Shown: piece after piece, positions 16,340 to 25,545 of the stretch
How the letters are laid out: each line of letters starts with the position of its first letter
Numbering within the stretch: the first letter of the stretch is position 1
NCBI RefSeq assembly: GCF_014651935.1
Contig: NZ_BMXV01000003.1
Coordinates: 62,001-126,000 of the forward strand
Direction: 5' to 3'
From: Marinobacter zhanjiangensis
Lineage (GTDB): Bacteria > Pseudomonadota > Gammaproteobacteria > Pseudomonadales > Oleiphilaceae
DNA length: 64,000 nucleotides
Program-made: the position numbers and the translations under genes
Notes under the pieces: generated by a model
What the model was told of the DNA's origin: nothing
Database searches by the model: none
What the model saw: the letters and a program-made list of their open reading frames with translations, nothing else

Positions 16340-17346
16340 GTTGCCGGGCTCCCTTGGGCGTCACCGGGAGGGGTGTGGCTCCAGGTGCTCCAGGACTGTA
16401 CCCGGTTGCCACCTTTTTTCTGGGCACTTTGCAGGGCGCTTGCTACCGACTGCTGGAGGGTATCCGCATCGTCGCCGATATTGAGGCCGGCCACGCCGGC
16501 GCTGACGGTTACCTCGAGGTTGTAGGATTCCAGCAGCGCGGTCAGGCCAAGGCGGATCTGTTCTGCCCGCTTGCTGGCACCGGCGGTGGCGATACCCGGC
16601 AGAATGATCAGGAACTGAAGGTCTGCAACCCGGTACCAGGTGTCGAAATCCCTCAGGCGAGAGTGCAGGTAGCGGCCAATGCGAGGCAGCAGTGCCTGGA
16701 TGTCGGTGTCGGCATCCGGCTCGCTCAGGTGGGCATCCAGCCCCAGCAACACCACGGACATGTCCAGGCCTTCCCGCTCGCTGCGCTGGATTTCCTTGTA
16801 CAGGTCGGCGGACAGGTATTCCCGGCTGGCCGACTGGGTCAGTTCGTCTGATCGCCTGAGCGGAGCAAGCTGGCGGGCCTTGTGCTCCCGCAGCAGGAAG
16901 AACAGGCCTGCCAGGGCCGTGGTCAGGGCCAGGGGGCTGATGATCTGGTGCCGCTGCGGGTCTCCCACCAGGGAAGTCACGCCAAGGAAAATCAGCGTCA
17001 GCGAGACAATGGTCAGTGCCGGACCAAGCCGGGGTGGCAACAGCCCGAGAATGATCAGCGGGAGCGCGAACAGCCAGTATCTCATGGCGTCGATGCCCAG
17101 CCACAGGGCGATGACAAGCACCAGCGCGAGCCCCAGTACCAGCATCTGGTTGGTCAGTTGCCACAGGCGCGGGTGCCGCTGTTTGGGTAAGGCAGGGCTG
17201 GTCCATACAATGCCTGCGGCGATGAGCGCGGCCAACGCGGCAACGGGGTTGCCGAGGGGCAGGCTGACCACCGCCAGTGCCAGCAACGCCAGGCTGCCCA
17301 GCCAGGCCAGTCGGCTCAGTACAAATCGCTCGGCCTGCTGGGCCAT
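16336..17346 (-). CDS. Membrane protein with degenerate GGDEF domain (first of a pair)
   Basis: A 336-residue protein and the first gene of the three-gene minus-strand operon. N-terminal residues about 10-155 form several membrane helices; the remainder is GGDEF-like. The catalytic loop is replaced by VADLQF (240-245), followed by LIILP as in true GGDEF domains, and MSVVLLGLDAHLSEPD takes the place of the metal-binding LDxDxFK stretch. AEQIRLGL and VTVSAGVAGL keep the fold pattern. Activity is not expected. ATG 17346 is preceded by AGGAAGGA; a longer frame to 17574 would cross the proA promoter region. Its architecture matches that of the next gene, suggesting an old duplication. Confidence 0.78.
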   Translation of the reverse strand: MAQQAERFVLSRLAWLGSLALLALAVVSLPLGNPVAALAALIAAGIVWTSPALPKQRHPRLWQLTNQMLVLGLALVLVIALWLGIDAMRYWLFALPLIILGLLPPRLGPALTIVSLTLIFLGVTSLVGDPQRHQIISPLALTTALAGLFFLLREHKARQLAPLRRSDELTQSASREYLSADLYKEIQRSEREGLDMSVVLLGLDAHLSEPDADTDIQALLPRIGRYLHSRLRDFDTWYRVADLQFLIILPGIATAGASKRAEQIRLGLTALLESYNLEVTVSAGVAGLNIGDDADTLQQSVASALQSAQKKGGNRVQSWSTWSHTPPGDAQGSPAT

Positions 17347-17506
17347 GGTGTCGTCCTTCCTGCTGTGGTACTGGTGGTGGCTGGTGCGAACAGCCAGCGG
17401 CGGGAGGAGCGGACTTGCGCGGAACCACTGGCTGTCAATGGGCATAATGATAACATCAAAGTGCCAAACTCGCTGTGGTCGGGCATAATAACGCCCTGCT
17501 TTCAAT

Positions 17507-17515
17507 TGATACAAT
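17507..17515 (+). promoter_or_regulatory. Candidate extended -10 promoter of the proA cluster
   Basis: TGATACAAT fits the extended -10 pattern TGnTATAAT and lies 84 bases before the proA start. No good -35 is visible at the right distance, as expected for extended -10 promoters. The 252-base divergent gap also holds two GGGCATAAT motifs (from 17441 and 17481). Confidence 0.35.
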
Positions 17516-17598
17516 GAAGCCAGTGCCCCGGGGTTTCCCGGGATCCGGCACCGCCCAGTGGGGCAGCGCTTCACCCGTAAACCGGAGCTACCGATTCC

Positions 17599-18855
17599 AT
17601 GGATATTGCAGCCTACATGGCCGACGTTGGCCAGCAGGCCCGAGAGGCCGCAACGGCTATCGCCCGTTCCTCAACGGCAACCCGTAACCGGGCATTGCTG
17701 GCAACGGCCGATGCCCTCGATGATGCCCGTGACGCCCTTGCCAAAGCCAACCGCGAGGATCTGGAAAGCGGGCGTGCCAATGGTCTGGACGCGGCCATGC
17801 TGGATCGCCTGGAGCTGACCCCGGCCCGTATCGACGGCATGATCGAGGGTCTGCGACAGGTCGCCGGGCTGGCGGACCCCATTGGCGCGATTACCGATAT
17901 GGCCTACCGACCATCGGGTATTCAGGTGGGCCGGATGCGGGTGCCTCTGGGTGTCATCGGCATCATCTACGAGTCCCGTCCCAACGTGACGGTGGAGGCC
18001 GCCAGCCTGTGCCTGAAATCCGGCAACGCCACCATTCTTCGCGGCGGCTCGGAAGCCATCCACTCCAACCAGGCCATCGCCGGCTGCCTGATGACCGGCC
18101 TGCGTGAGGCCGGCCTGCCGGAGACCTCGGTGCAGGTGATCAGCACCACCGACCGGGCCGCGGTCGGCGAGCTGATCACCATGCCGCAATTCGTGGATGT
18201 CATTGTGCCTCGTGGCGGCAAGGGCCTGATCGAGCGTATCAGCCGTGATGCCCGGGTGCCGGTGATCAAGCATCTGGACGGTGTCTGCCATGTCTATGTG
18301 GACGCCCATGCCGACCCGGAGAAGGCCCTGAAAGTGGCGATCAATGCCAAGACCCAGCGCTACGGCACCTGTAACACCATGGAAACCCTGCTGGTGGACC
18401 GGGAAATTGCCGAGGATATCCTGCCGCTGCTGGCGGGAGCGTTCCGCGAGCACACCGTGGAGCTGCGCGGGTGCGACGCCAGCCGGGCCATAGTGCCGGA
18501 CATGGTGGCGGCCACCGAGGACGACTGGTTCGAGGAATACCTGGGGCCGGTGCTCGCGGTTCGTGTCGTGGACGGGCTGGACGGGGCCATCGAGCACATC
18601 AACCGGTACAGCTCCCAGCACACCGACAGCATTATCACCGAGAATTACACCCGTGCCCGGCGCTTCATCACGGAGGTGGACTCCAGCTCGGTGATGGTGA
18701 ATACCTCGACCCGTTTTGCCGACGGCTTCGAGTACGGCCTCGGGGCCGAGATTGGCATTTCCACCGACAAGATTCATGCCCGTGGCCCGGTAGGGCTTGA
18801 GGGTCTCACCTCCCAGAAGTATGTGGTCTTCGGCGACGGCCACATCCGGAACTGA
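17599..18855 (+). CDS. proA: Gamma-glutamyl phosphate reductase
   Basis: ProA reduces gamma-glutamyl phosphate to glutamate semialdehyde with NADPH, the second step of proline synthesis. The 418-residue length is typical. [23 protein letters not shown] near residue 115, [14 protein letters not shown], and the catalytic-cysteine motif [12 protein letters not shown] near 254 are present, as is the C-terminal [14 protein letters not shown] signature. The gene opens a long same-strand cluster, with nadD starting two bases after its stop. ProB is not in the window. Confidence 0.97.
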   Translation: MDIAAYMADVGQQAREAATAIARSSTATRNRALLATADALDDARDALAKANREDLESGRANGLDAAMLDRLELTPARIDGMIEGLRQVAGLADPIGAITDMAYRPSGIQVGRMRVPLGVIGIIYESRPNVTVEAASLCLKSGNATILRGGSEAIHSNQAIAGCLMTGLREAGLPETSVQVISTTDRAAVGELITMPQFVDVIVPRGGKGLIERISRDARVPVIKHLDGVCHVYVDAHADPEKALKVAINAKTQRYGTCNTMETLLVDREIAEDILPLLAGAFREHTVELRGCDASRAIVPDMVAATEDDWFEEYLGPVLAVRVVDGLDGAIEHINRYSSQHTDSIITENYTRARRFITEVDSSSVMVNTSTRFADGFEYGLGAEIGISTDKIHARGPVGLEGLTSQKYVVFGDGHIRN

Positions 18856-18857
18856 TC

Positions 18858-19502
18858 ATGCATCTTATCTATGGCGGTACCTTCGACCCCGTCCACAATG
18901 GCCACCTGCGGGTGGCCATTGAGCTCAGGGAGCGGCTCGGTGTGGATTGCATCCACCTGATGCCCTGTCACATACCCCCGCACCGGGGCGATCCGGGCGG
19001 AACCAGCCAGGACCGACTGGACCTGCTGAACCTGTCAGTAACGGATGAGCCCGGGTTGCGGGTGGACGGCCGGGAACTCACCCGTGGCGGGCCGTCCTAC
19101 ACAGCCGATACCTTGCGTCAACTGAGGCAGGAACTGGGCACGGACAGGCCCGTGGCCGTTGTACTGGGCACCGATGCCTTCAGCGGTTTCGACCGCTGGG
19201 AAGAATGGGAACGGATTCCGGAACTGGCCCACATTATTCTGGTCAGACGGCCACAGGCAGAATTATCACCGGGCTCCGTGCCTGAAAGCTTGCTGGCCGA
19301 GCGACGGGTAGAGAGTGTACGTGAACTCAAGGCCAGGCCGGGTGGTGGCATTTACGAGATTGAGCCCCCCATGCTGGAGATTTCCGCCACCGGTGTCCGC
19401 GAGCGCCTGGAGCAGGGGCGTTCGATCCGGTTTCTGGTGCCGGACGCCGTGGTCAAGGAAATTCAGCGGCGTGGCCTCTATGCCGGTGAGCCCGGTCAAT
19501 GA
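18858..19502 (+). CDS. nadD: Nicotinate-nucleotide adenylyltransferase
   Basis: NadD adenylates nicotinate mononucleotide to deamido-NAD, the late step of NAD synthesis. The 214-residue protein begins MHLIYGGTFDPVHNGHLRVA, with the nucleotidyltransferase GGTFDPxHxGH motif. It continues with LMPCHIPPHR near residue 35, VLGTDAFSGFDRWEEWERI near residue 95, and ISATGVRERL near residue 177, where ATP-binding I-S-(A/S)-T-x-(I/V)-R is expected. It follows proA by two bases and precedes rsfS by 99 bases, the order seen in many gammaproteobacteria. Confidence 0.96.
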   Translation: MHLIYGGTFDPVHNGHLRVAIELRERLGVDCIHLMPCHIPPHRGDPGGTSQDRLDLLNLSVTDEPGLRVDGRELTRGGPSYTADTLRQLRQELGTDRPVAVVLGTDAFSGFDRWEEWERIPELAHIILVRRPQAELSPGSVPESLLAERRVESVRELKARPGGGIYEIEPPMLEISATGVRERLEQGRSIRFLVPDAVVKEIQRRGLYAGEPGQ

Positions 19503-19601
19503 TTGGTGATACACTTGTGTTAAACCACACCAGCATCAATGCAGGACACTATACCCATTTCCTGTAGCCGGCACTGACCGGGTACATGACACAGGATGAT
19601 T

Positions 19602-19952
19602 ATGCAGCCAGACCAGCTGAAAGACCTTGTTGTTGACGCCCTTGAGGGCGTAAAAGCCAAAGATATCAGTGTGATTGACGTTACCGACCGCACCAGTGTC
19701 ACTGATTACATGATCCTTGCATGCGGCACGTCCGGCCGCCACCTGCGGTCTCTGGCAGAGGCCGTGGTTGCTGACATGAAAGAGCGGGGCATTCGTGATG
19801 CCGCCGTCGAGGGCGGCGATTCCGGTGACTGGATCCTGGTGGATCTCGGGGACGTGGTGGTACACGTCATGATGCCGGCAACCCGTGAGTTCTACGACCT
19901 GGAGCGACTCTGGCGTGATGCGCCGGGCCTGGGTGCTGCCGGCAGCGAATAG
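19602..19952 (+). CDS. rsfS: Ribosomal silencing factor RsfS
   Basis: RsfS (formerly YbeB) binds ribosomal protein L14 and blocks joining of the subunits when nutrients are scarce. The 116-residue protein has [41 protein letters not shown] and the C-terminal [30 protein letters not shown] motif. Two in-frame starts exist at 19596 and 19602; I chose 19602 because AGGA at 19593-19596 is then correctly spaced, whereas 19596 has no ribosome site. It is followed two bases later by rlmH. Confidence 0.94.
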   Translation: MQPDQLKDLVVDALEGVKAKDISVIDVTDRTSVTDYMILACGTSGRHLRSLAEAVVADMKERGIRDAAVEGGDSGDWILVDLGDVVVHVMMPATREFYDLERLWRDAPGLGAAGSE

Positions 19953-19954
19953 AT

Positions 19955-20425
19955 ATGCGTCTGAGGTTGATTTGTGTCGGGCACAAGATGCCTGGCTGGG
20001 TGACCGAGGGTTTTCAGGAGTATGCCCGGCGTATGCCCCGGGAATTGCCCCTTGAACTGGCAGAAGTGCCTATGCCCCATCGTGGCAAGAATCCCGACGT
20101 CAGTCGTCTCATGCAGCAGGAATCCCGCGCCCTGCTTGGCGCCGCCGGAGAAAGAGACCGGGTGGTGGCCCTGGAAGTGGGTGGCAAGGCCTGGTCTACC
20201 GAGGCACTGGCAGAGCAGCTGGAGGGCTGGCAGCTGGATGGCCGCGACGTCAGCTTCCTGGTGGGTGGGCCCGATGGCCTGCACGCTTCCTGTCGCGAGC
20301 GGGCCGACCAGCACTGGTCGCTGTCGTCGTTGACTCTTCCTCATCCGCTGGTGCGTATCCTGCTGGCGGAGCAACTGTACCGGGCCTGGTCGATTACCCG
20401 GAACCATCCCTACCACCGCGCTTAG
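19955..20425 (+). CDS. rlmH: 23S rRNA pseudouridine-1915 N3-methyltransferase
   Basis: RlmH is a small SPOUT-class methyltransferase that methylates pseudouridine 1915 in helix 69 of 23S rRNA on assembled ribosomes. The 156-residue protein begins [16 protein letters not shown], has FLVGGPDGL near residue 105 where the SAM-binding knot loop lies, and ends in [29 protein letters not shown], a hallmark of the family. It sits between rsfS and mrdA in the conserved ribosome-cell wall cluster and starts two bases after rsfS. Confidence 0.97.
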   Translation: MRLRLICVGHKMPGWVTEGFQEYARRMPRELPLELAEVPMPHRGKNPDVSRLMQQESRALLGAAGERDRVVALEVGGKAWSTEALAEQLEGWQLDGRDVSFLVGGPDGLHASCRERADQHWSLSSLTLPHPLVRILLAEQLYRAWSITRNHPYHRA

Positions 20426-20434
20426 GATTGATTC

Positions 20435-22321
20435 ATGGCCTGGGGCGAATTCAAGGACACCGCCGCCGAACGGCGACTCTTCCAGCGCCGTGTACTGGTG
20501 ATGCTGACGCTGGTGGTGGTTCTTTTTGGCGTGCTTGTCGGTCGTTTTTACCAGCTGCAGGTGGTTGAGCACGACACCTACAACACCATCTCTGATCAGA
20601 ACCGGGTCCAGGTTCGCTCGGTGCCCCCTACCCGCGGCCTCATATACGACCGCAACGGTACCCTGATCGCCGAGAACCGCCCGGTATTCAGTGTGACCCT
20701 GGTGCCGGAACGTGTAGAGGATATGCCACAGACCCTGACGCGCCTGAAGGACCTGTTGTCCATCTCCGATGAGGACATGGAGCGCTTTCGCCGACGTTTG
20801 CAGGAACCCCGTCGACCGTTCCAGGAATTGCCATTGCATTACGATCTGACCGAGGAAGAAATTGCCAGCATGGCGGTCCATCGCCATGAACTACCGGGTG
20901 TCGAGGTCGGTGCCGAGCTGGTGCGCCACTATCCATTTGGTGAGTTAAATGCCCATGCCCTGGGATATGTCAGCCGCATCAACCGTGAGGAGCTGCAGCG
21001 CATCGATCCAGTGGGTTACGCCGGCACCAACTACATCGGAAAGTCCGGCGTTGAGCGGGTCTATGAAGAAGAGCTTCATGGCCAGGTGGGCTACGAGCAC
21101 GTGGAGACCAATGCCCGTGGCCGCACGCTTCGGGTACTGGAGAGAGAGAGCCCGGTGCCCGGTGAGGACCTGATGCTGCACCTGGATATGCGCTTGCAGG
21201 AACGGGCGTTCGAGCTGCTGGAAGGCCGCCGTGGTGCTATTGTCGCCATTGAGCCGGATACTGGTGGCATTCTGGCCCTGGCCAGTGTGCCCGGTTTTGA
21301 TGCCAATCTGTTTGTCACCGGCATCGGGCAGGAGAAATACCGCGAACTCAGCACTTCCCGGGACAAGCCGCTGTTCAACCGCGCGCTCCGGGGCCAATAC
21401 CCGCCCGGGTCCACCATCAAACCCATGATGCTGCTGGCCGGGTTGGACAGTGATACTTTTACCCGCGACAAGACCATCTGGGATCCCGGGTACTTCCGGC
21501 TCAAGAGCGGTGGCCGCCCCTGGCGGGACTGGAAGCGCGGCGGTCACGGCTGGGTGAATGGCCGTAAGGCCGTTGCCGAGTCCTGTGATGTCTATTTCTA
21601 TGAACTTGGTGTGGAAATGGGTGTGGACACCATGCATGCCTACCTGTCCCGCTTCGGCTTTGGTATGGACGCCACACTGGACGTGGGCGGGGCGTTGCCC
21701 GGGCTGCTGCCGTCCCGGGACTGGAAGCGGGGCATGCGAAACGAGCCCTGGTATCCGGGGGATTCGGTGAATATGAGCATCGGCCAGGGTTTCTTCCTGG
21801 CCACCCCCCTGCAACTGGCCACCGCCACGTCGTTGGTAGCGAACCGGGGGGAGTGGGTGCAACCCCGCATGTTGCAGGATGTTCAGGGTGATACCGCACT
21901 GGAGTCGGTCCTGCAGCCGGAATATCTGGAGGACCTTACCGCCGACAATGATACGACCTGGGAGTACGTGGTGGATGCCATGGTGGATGTCATGCACGGT
22001 CGTCACGGCACCGCGAGGGGGGCCGCCAAAGGGGCGGACTACCGCATGGCCGGGAAGACCGGCACCGCCCAGGTGTTCAGCCTCGCCGAGGACGAGGAAT
22101 ACGAAGAGGAGGAAATCCGGGAGCGGCTCAGGGATCATGCCCTGTTCGTGGGGTTTGCCCCTGCCGATGATCCGCAGATCGTGGTGTCGGTGATCGTGGA
22201 GAATGGCGGTAGTGGTAGCGGCACAGCCGCGCCTGTGGGCCGGGCCATGTTCGATGCCTGGCTCAAGGAGTTCGACGCCAATGAGCCGATCATCAGTCAG
22301 GCCCGGGGCGAACAACCATGA
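20435..22321 (+). CDS. mrdA: Penicillin-binding protein 2, elongasome transpeptidase
   Basis: PBP2 is the class B transpeptidase of the rod-elongation complex, working with RodA in the periplasm. The 628-residue protein has an N-terminal membrane anchor (VLVMLTLVVVLFGVLVGRFYQLQVVEHD) and a pedestal domain beginning RSVPPTRGLIYDRNGTLIAEN. The transpeptidase domain has active-site motifs YPPGSTIKP (Ser-x-x-Lys), ESCDVYFYELG (SxD) and GKTGTAQ (KTG). Near the C terminus is an acidic insert AEDEEYEEEEIRERL. It overlaps rodA by four bases (ATGA), consistent with coupled synthesis of the partners. Confidence 0.96.
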   Translation: MAWGEFKDTAAERRLFQRRVLVMLTLVVVLFGVLVGRFYQLQVVEHDTYNTISDQNRVQVRSVPPTRGLIYDRNGTLIAENRPVFSVTLVPERVEDMPQTLTRLKDLLSISDEDMERFRRRLQEPRRPFQELPLHYDLTEEEIASMAVHRHELPGVEVGAELVRHYPFGELNAHALGYVSRINREELQRIDPVGYAGTNYIGKSGVERVYEEELHGQVGYEHVETNARGRTLRVLERESPVPGEDLMLHLDMRLQERAFELLEGRRGAIVAIEPDTGGILALASVPGFDANLFVTGIGQEKYRELSTSRDKPLFNRALRGQYPPGSTIKPMMLLAGLDSDTFTRDKTIWDPGYFRLKSGGRPWRDWKRGGHGWVNGRKAVAESCDVYFYELGVEMGVDTMHAYLSRFGFGMDATLDVGGALPGLLPSRDWKRGMRNEPWYPGDSVNMSIGQGFFLATPLQLATATSLVANRGEWVQPRMLQDVQGDTALESVLQPEYLEDLTADNDTTWEYVVDAMVDVMHGRHGTARGAAKGADYRMAGKTGTAQVFSLAEDEEYEEEEIRERLRDHALFVGFAPADDPQIVVSVIVENGGSGSGTAAPVGRAMFDAWLKEFDANEPIISQARGEQP

Positions 22322-23457
22322 TGGGTCGATCGGCTACCGTGGAGGCCACCAGCAGCCTGCAGCGGCCAGGCAGTCTGTGGCACCGTGTGCATCTCGATCC
22401 GCTGTTGCTGCTTTTGCTGCTGTTGGTTTCCGGGGGTGGTCTGATCGTGCTGTACAGCGGTGCCGATGCCAGTGTCGCCGTGGTCAAGGCGCAGGCCATG
22501 AGGCTGGGCGTCGCATTCGTGGCCTTGTTGGTCTTTGCCCAGCTGGACCCGTCGGTCTACCGGCGCTGGTCTCCCTGGCTGTATGCCGCGGGGCTGGCGG
22601 GTCTGGTGGCGGTGCTGGTTATGGGTGTGGGGGCCAAGGGCGCCCAGCGCTGGCTGGCGCTGCCCGGTTTGCCACGCTTCCAGCCTTCGGAAATCATGAA
22701 GCTGCTGGTGCCTATGGTGGCCGCCTGGTACCTGTCCAGGCACTACCTGCCACCACGCTTCCGTCATGTGGTGGTCGGCGTTGGCCTGGTGCTGGTCCCT
22801 ATGGCGCTGATTATCCAGCAGCCGGACCTGGGCACCTCGTTGCTGGTGGGCGCAGCCGGCATGTTTGTGGTGTTCTTCGCCGGGCTGAGCTGGCGACTGA
22901 TTACCGGTTTTTTTGCCTTGCTGGGAGTGGCCGCACCAGCCATGTGGTTCTTTGTGATGCGGGATTACCAGAAACAGCGGGTCCTGACCCTGCTGGACCC
23001 GCAGAGTGACCCACTGGGTGCAGGCTGGAATATTATCCAGTCCACCACCGCTATCGGCTCCGGCGGCTGGAGCGGCAAGGGCTGGTTACAGGGCACTCAG
23101 TCACACCTGGAATTCCTGCCCGAGAGTCATACCGACTTCATTGTCGCTGTGCTGGCGGAAGAGTTTGGTTTTGTGGGTCTGTTGGTGCTGCTGGCGGCCT
23201 ATCTGTTGATCATCCTGCGTTGTCTGTATATTGCGGTTAACGCGCAGGATTCGTTCAGTCGGTTGCTGGCGGGGGCGCTGACCATGACATTCTTTGTTTA
23301 TATTGTGGTCAATATCGGCATGGTGAGCGGGCTGCTGCCGATTGTCGGAGTGCCGTTGCCGCTGATCAGCTTTGGTGGTACGTCGATTGTTACCCTGATG
23401 TCCGCGTTCGGCGTGCTGATGGCTATCCACACTCATCGGCGGATGATTACCGCCTGA
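22318..23457 (+). CDS. rodA: Rod-shape determining glycan polymerase RodA
   Basis: RodA is the SEDS-family peptidoglycan glycosyltransferase of the elongasome, partner of PBP2. The 379-residue polytopic protein carries WLALPGLPRFQPSEIMKLLVPM near residue 110 with the SEDS QPSE motif, IIQQPDLGTSLLVGAAGMFVVFFAGL, QSHLEFLPESHTDFIVAVLAEEFGF, and GVPLPLISFGGTSIVTLMSAFGVLM at the C terminus, all diagnostic. A tandem ATG-ATG start overlaps the mrdA stop. The next gene, mltB, follows after about 90 bases. Confidence 0.97.
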   Translation: MMGRSATVEATSSLQRPGSLWHRVHLDPLLLLLLLLVSGGGLIVLYSGADASVAVVKAQAMRLGVAFVALLVFAQLDPSVYRRWSPWLYAAGLAGLVAVLVMGVGAKGAQRWLALPGLPRFQPSEIMKLLVPMVAAWYLSRHYLPPRFRHVVVGVGLVLVPMALIIQQPDLGTSLLVGAAGMFVVFFAGLSWRLITGFFALLGVAAPAMWFFVMRDYQKQRVLTLLDPQSDPLGAGWNIIQSTTAIGSGGWSGKGWLQGTQSHLEFLPESHTDFIVAVLAEEFGFVGLLVLLAAYLLIILRCLYIAVNAQDSFSRLLAGALTMTFFVYIVVNIGMVSGLLPIVGVPLPLISFGGTSIVTLMSAFGVLMAIHTHRRMITA

Positions 23458-23549
23458 TGGTCGATACCAGCACCCTGTTTTTCTGGTAATGGTGCGTGCT
23501 GTGACCCCCGTGGTAATCTCCCCACAAAATCATGGACCCTGAAGCGCGA

Positions 23550-24581
23550 ATGAAGCATCTGAAATTCCCGGCTTTTCTGCTGGTTCTGGCCGCCATCTCG
23601 CCCTCCCTGAAAGCGGCGGATGACTACACTGATCACCCCGGGGTCGAAGCCTTTGTGGACGACATGGCCCGGAAACATGCCTTTGACGCTGACAGGATAA
23701 GGCAGTGGCTGGGGGAGGCACGCCATCAGCCCCGTATCATTGAACTGATCAGCACACCCGCCGAGCGCACCCTGGAGTGGCATGAGTACCGCGCCATCTT
23801 CATCAAGCCTGGACGGGTAGAACAGGGTGTGGCCTTCCTTCAGGAGTATCGCGCGGCTTTTGAGCGGGCAGAAGCCGAATTCGGCATACCACGGGAGATC
23901 ATCGCTGCCATTATCGGCGTGGAAACCTGGTATGGCCGCTACCTGGGGCCGCACCGGGTGCTGGATTCCCTGACCACCCTGGCCTTCGATTATCCGCCCC
24001 GTAGCCGGTTCTTCCGCAGTGAACTGGAACAATTTTTTCTGATGGTGCGCGAGCAGGGCTTCGATCCGGCAGAGCTGAGGGGCTCATACGCCGGGGCCAT
24101 GGGCTATGGTCAGTTTATATCGTCCAGTTATCGTCATTATGCGGTGGACTTTGACGGTGACGGCGTGGCTGACATCTTCGACAACCCCGTGGACGCCATT
24201 GGCAGCGTCGCCAACTATTTCCACGAGCATCACTGGCGCCCCGGAGGTCCGGTGGCAATGCGTCTGGGCGATGACATCCAGGTGCCGGACAGGCTGGTTA
24301 CCCGGGAACTCCAGCCCCGGTTTACGGTCTCGGACTACCGCACGGCCGGTGTGGATGTGCCTGACTCTCTTGCTGGCGATGAACCGGCGAGAATCATCCG
24401 CGTTGAAGGGGCAGACGGGCCACAGTGGTGGCTGACGTGCCATAATTTCTACGTGATCACCCGATATAATCACAGTCATCTGTATGCCATGGCGGTACAC
24501 GAATTGGCTGGAGAGCTGGAGCAGGGCCTGGCGGGCGCTGCGAATTCAGGAGCCGGACCCGATGATGACGTTTCAGACTGA
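23550..24581 (+). CDS. mltB: Membrane-bound or periplasmic lytic transglycosylase B
   Basis: MltB cleaves the glycan strands of peptidoglycan, forming 1,6-anhydromuramyl ends. The 343-residue protein starts with a signal sequence, MKHLKFPAFLLVLAAISPSL, without an evident lipobox cysteine, so it may be soluble in the periplasm rather than a lipoprotein. Family motifs follow: AEAEFGIPREIIAAIIGVETWYGRYLG with the catalytic glutamate, LTTLAFDYPPRSRFFRSELEQF, GSYAGAMGYGQFISSSYRHYAVDFDGDG and the C-terminal FYVITRYNHSHLYAMAVHELA. I prefer ATG 23550 because it starts the signal peptide; ATG 23532 is six codons upstream. Its end overlaps rlpA by 20 bases. Confidence 0.94.
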   Translation: MKHLKFPAFLLVLAAISPSLKAADDYTDHPGVEAFVDDMARKHAFDADRIRQWLGEARHQPRIIELISTPAERTLEWHEYRAIFIKPGRVEQGVAFLQEYRAAFERAEAEFGIPREIIAAIIGVETWYGRYLGPHRVLDSLTTLAFDYPPRSRFFRSELEQFFLMVREQGFDPAELRGSYAGAMGYGQFISSSYRHYAVDFDGDGVADIFDNPVDAIGSVANYFHEHHWRPGGPVAMRLGDDIQVPDRLVTRELQPRFTVSDYRTAGVDVPDSLAGDEPARIIRVEGADGPQWWLTCHNFYVITRYNHSHLYAMAVHELAGELEQGLAGAANSGAGPDDDVSD

Positions 24582-25479
24582 TTGGCGACTGCCGGCGCTG
24601 TTGCTGACCGTTGTGCTGGTAGCAGGCTGCGCTACTGATAGTGGCCAATCCGGCGGTACTGACAATGCCGGTCGTTATGCCATGGCCCAGGACCGTGGCC
24701 CGGCTGACGATGTGGACGTCAGTGCCGTGGTCAACGCGGTGCCGCGCTATGAAAAGCCCCGCAAGGCTGGCAACAAGTCGCCCTACACTGTCTGGGGCAA
24801 GCAATATCAGGTGATGGCGAGAGCCAGCGCTGACGGTTATGTGGAAACCGGCACTGCCAGTTGGTATGGCAAGAAATTCCATGGCCATCGCACGTCCAAT
24901 GGCGAAATTTACGACATGTACGAGATGTCGGCTGCTCACAAGAGTCTGCCATTGCCCAGTTATGCCCGCGTCACCAACCTCGACAACGGTCGTTCAGTGC
25001 TGGTGCGTGTGAATGACCGGGGCCCCTTCCACGGTGATCGTCTGATAGACTTGTCATGGGCGGCTGCCAAGAAACTGGATTTCCTGGGCAATGGCACGGC
25101 AAGGGTGGAAGTGGCCGCCATTACCGTGCGCCCCGATGGCAGCATGACACTGGCCGGGCAGGCGTGGCCATCTGGTAGCGGTGGCGCAAAAGAAGAGAGA
25201 GAAGAGTCGGCGCCTTCCGGGACGGAGGCCGCCTCTGGTGATGCCCTGTTCGTGCAGCTGGGCTCTTTCAGCCGGGTGGCACCGGCACGACAACTGGAAC
25301 AGTCGGTCAGGCAGCGTACCGGGCAGCCGGTGCGGGTGCGCCGGATCGCCACGGCCTCTGGCGAGTTCCATCGGGTTCAGGTTGGCCCGTTCGGGGATGC
25401 CCTGGACGCCGAGCGCGCCATGGAGCGGCTGGCCTCGGAAGGCTTTCCGCAGGCCATTGTACTGACTGACAGCCACTGA
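24562..25479 (+). CDS. rlpA: Septal ring lytic transglycosylase lipoprotein RlpA
   Basis: RlpA is an outer-membrane lipoprotein that cleaves naked glycan strands lacking stem peptides. The 305-residue precursor has a lipoprotein signal, LPALLLTVVLVAGCATD, with the lipobox LVAGC. A double-psi beta-barrel domain follows (ETGTASWYGKKFHGHRTSNGEIYD ... VRVNDRGPFHGDRLIDLSWAAAKKL), then a Ser/Glu-rich linker and a C-terminal SPOR domain (FVQLGSFSRVAPARQLEQ ... FHRVQVGPFGDALDAERAMERL) that targets denuded septal glycan. ATG 24562 follows AGGAG at nine bases; the frame continues upstream inside mltB without a signal peptide. dacA lies downstream. Confidence 0.95.
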   Translation: MMTFQTDWRLPALLLTVVLVAGCATDSGQSGGTDNAGRYAMAQDRGPADDVDVSAVVNAVPRYEKPRKAGNKSPYTVWGKQYQVMARASADGYVETGTASWYGKKFHGHRTSNGEIYDMYEMSAAHKSLPLPSYARVTNLDNGRSVLVRVNDRGPFHGDRLIDLSWAAAKKLDFLGNGTARVEVAAITVRPDGSMTLAGQAWPSGSGGAKEEREESAPSGTEAASGDALFVQLGSFSRVAPARQLEQSVRQRTGQPVRVRRIATASGEFHRVQVGPFGDALDAERAMERLASEGFPQAIVLTDSH

Positions 25480-25545
25480 TTATCCGTCTTCGGGGTCCAG
25501 GCCCCGCAGGCTCATTCATTGATCAAAACTGATGTGAACAACCTC

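Noticed and set aside
20945-22315. A 456-codon minus-strand frame opposite mrdA
   Set aside because: Antisense shadow of PBP2, whose active-site motifs are all present on the plus strand.
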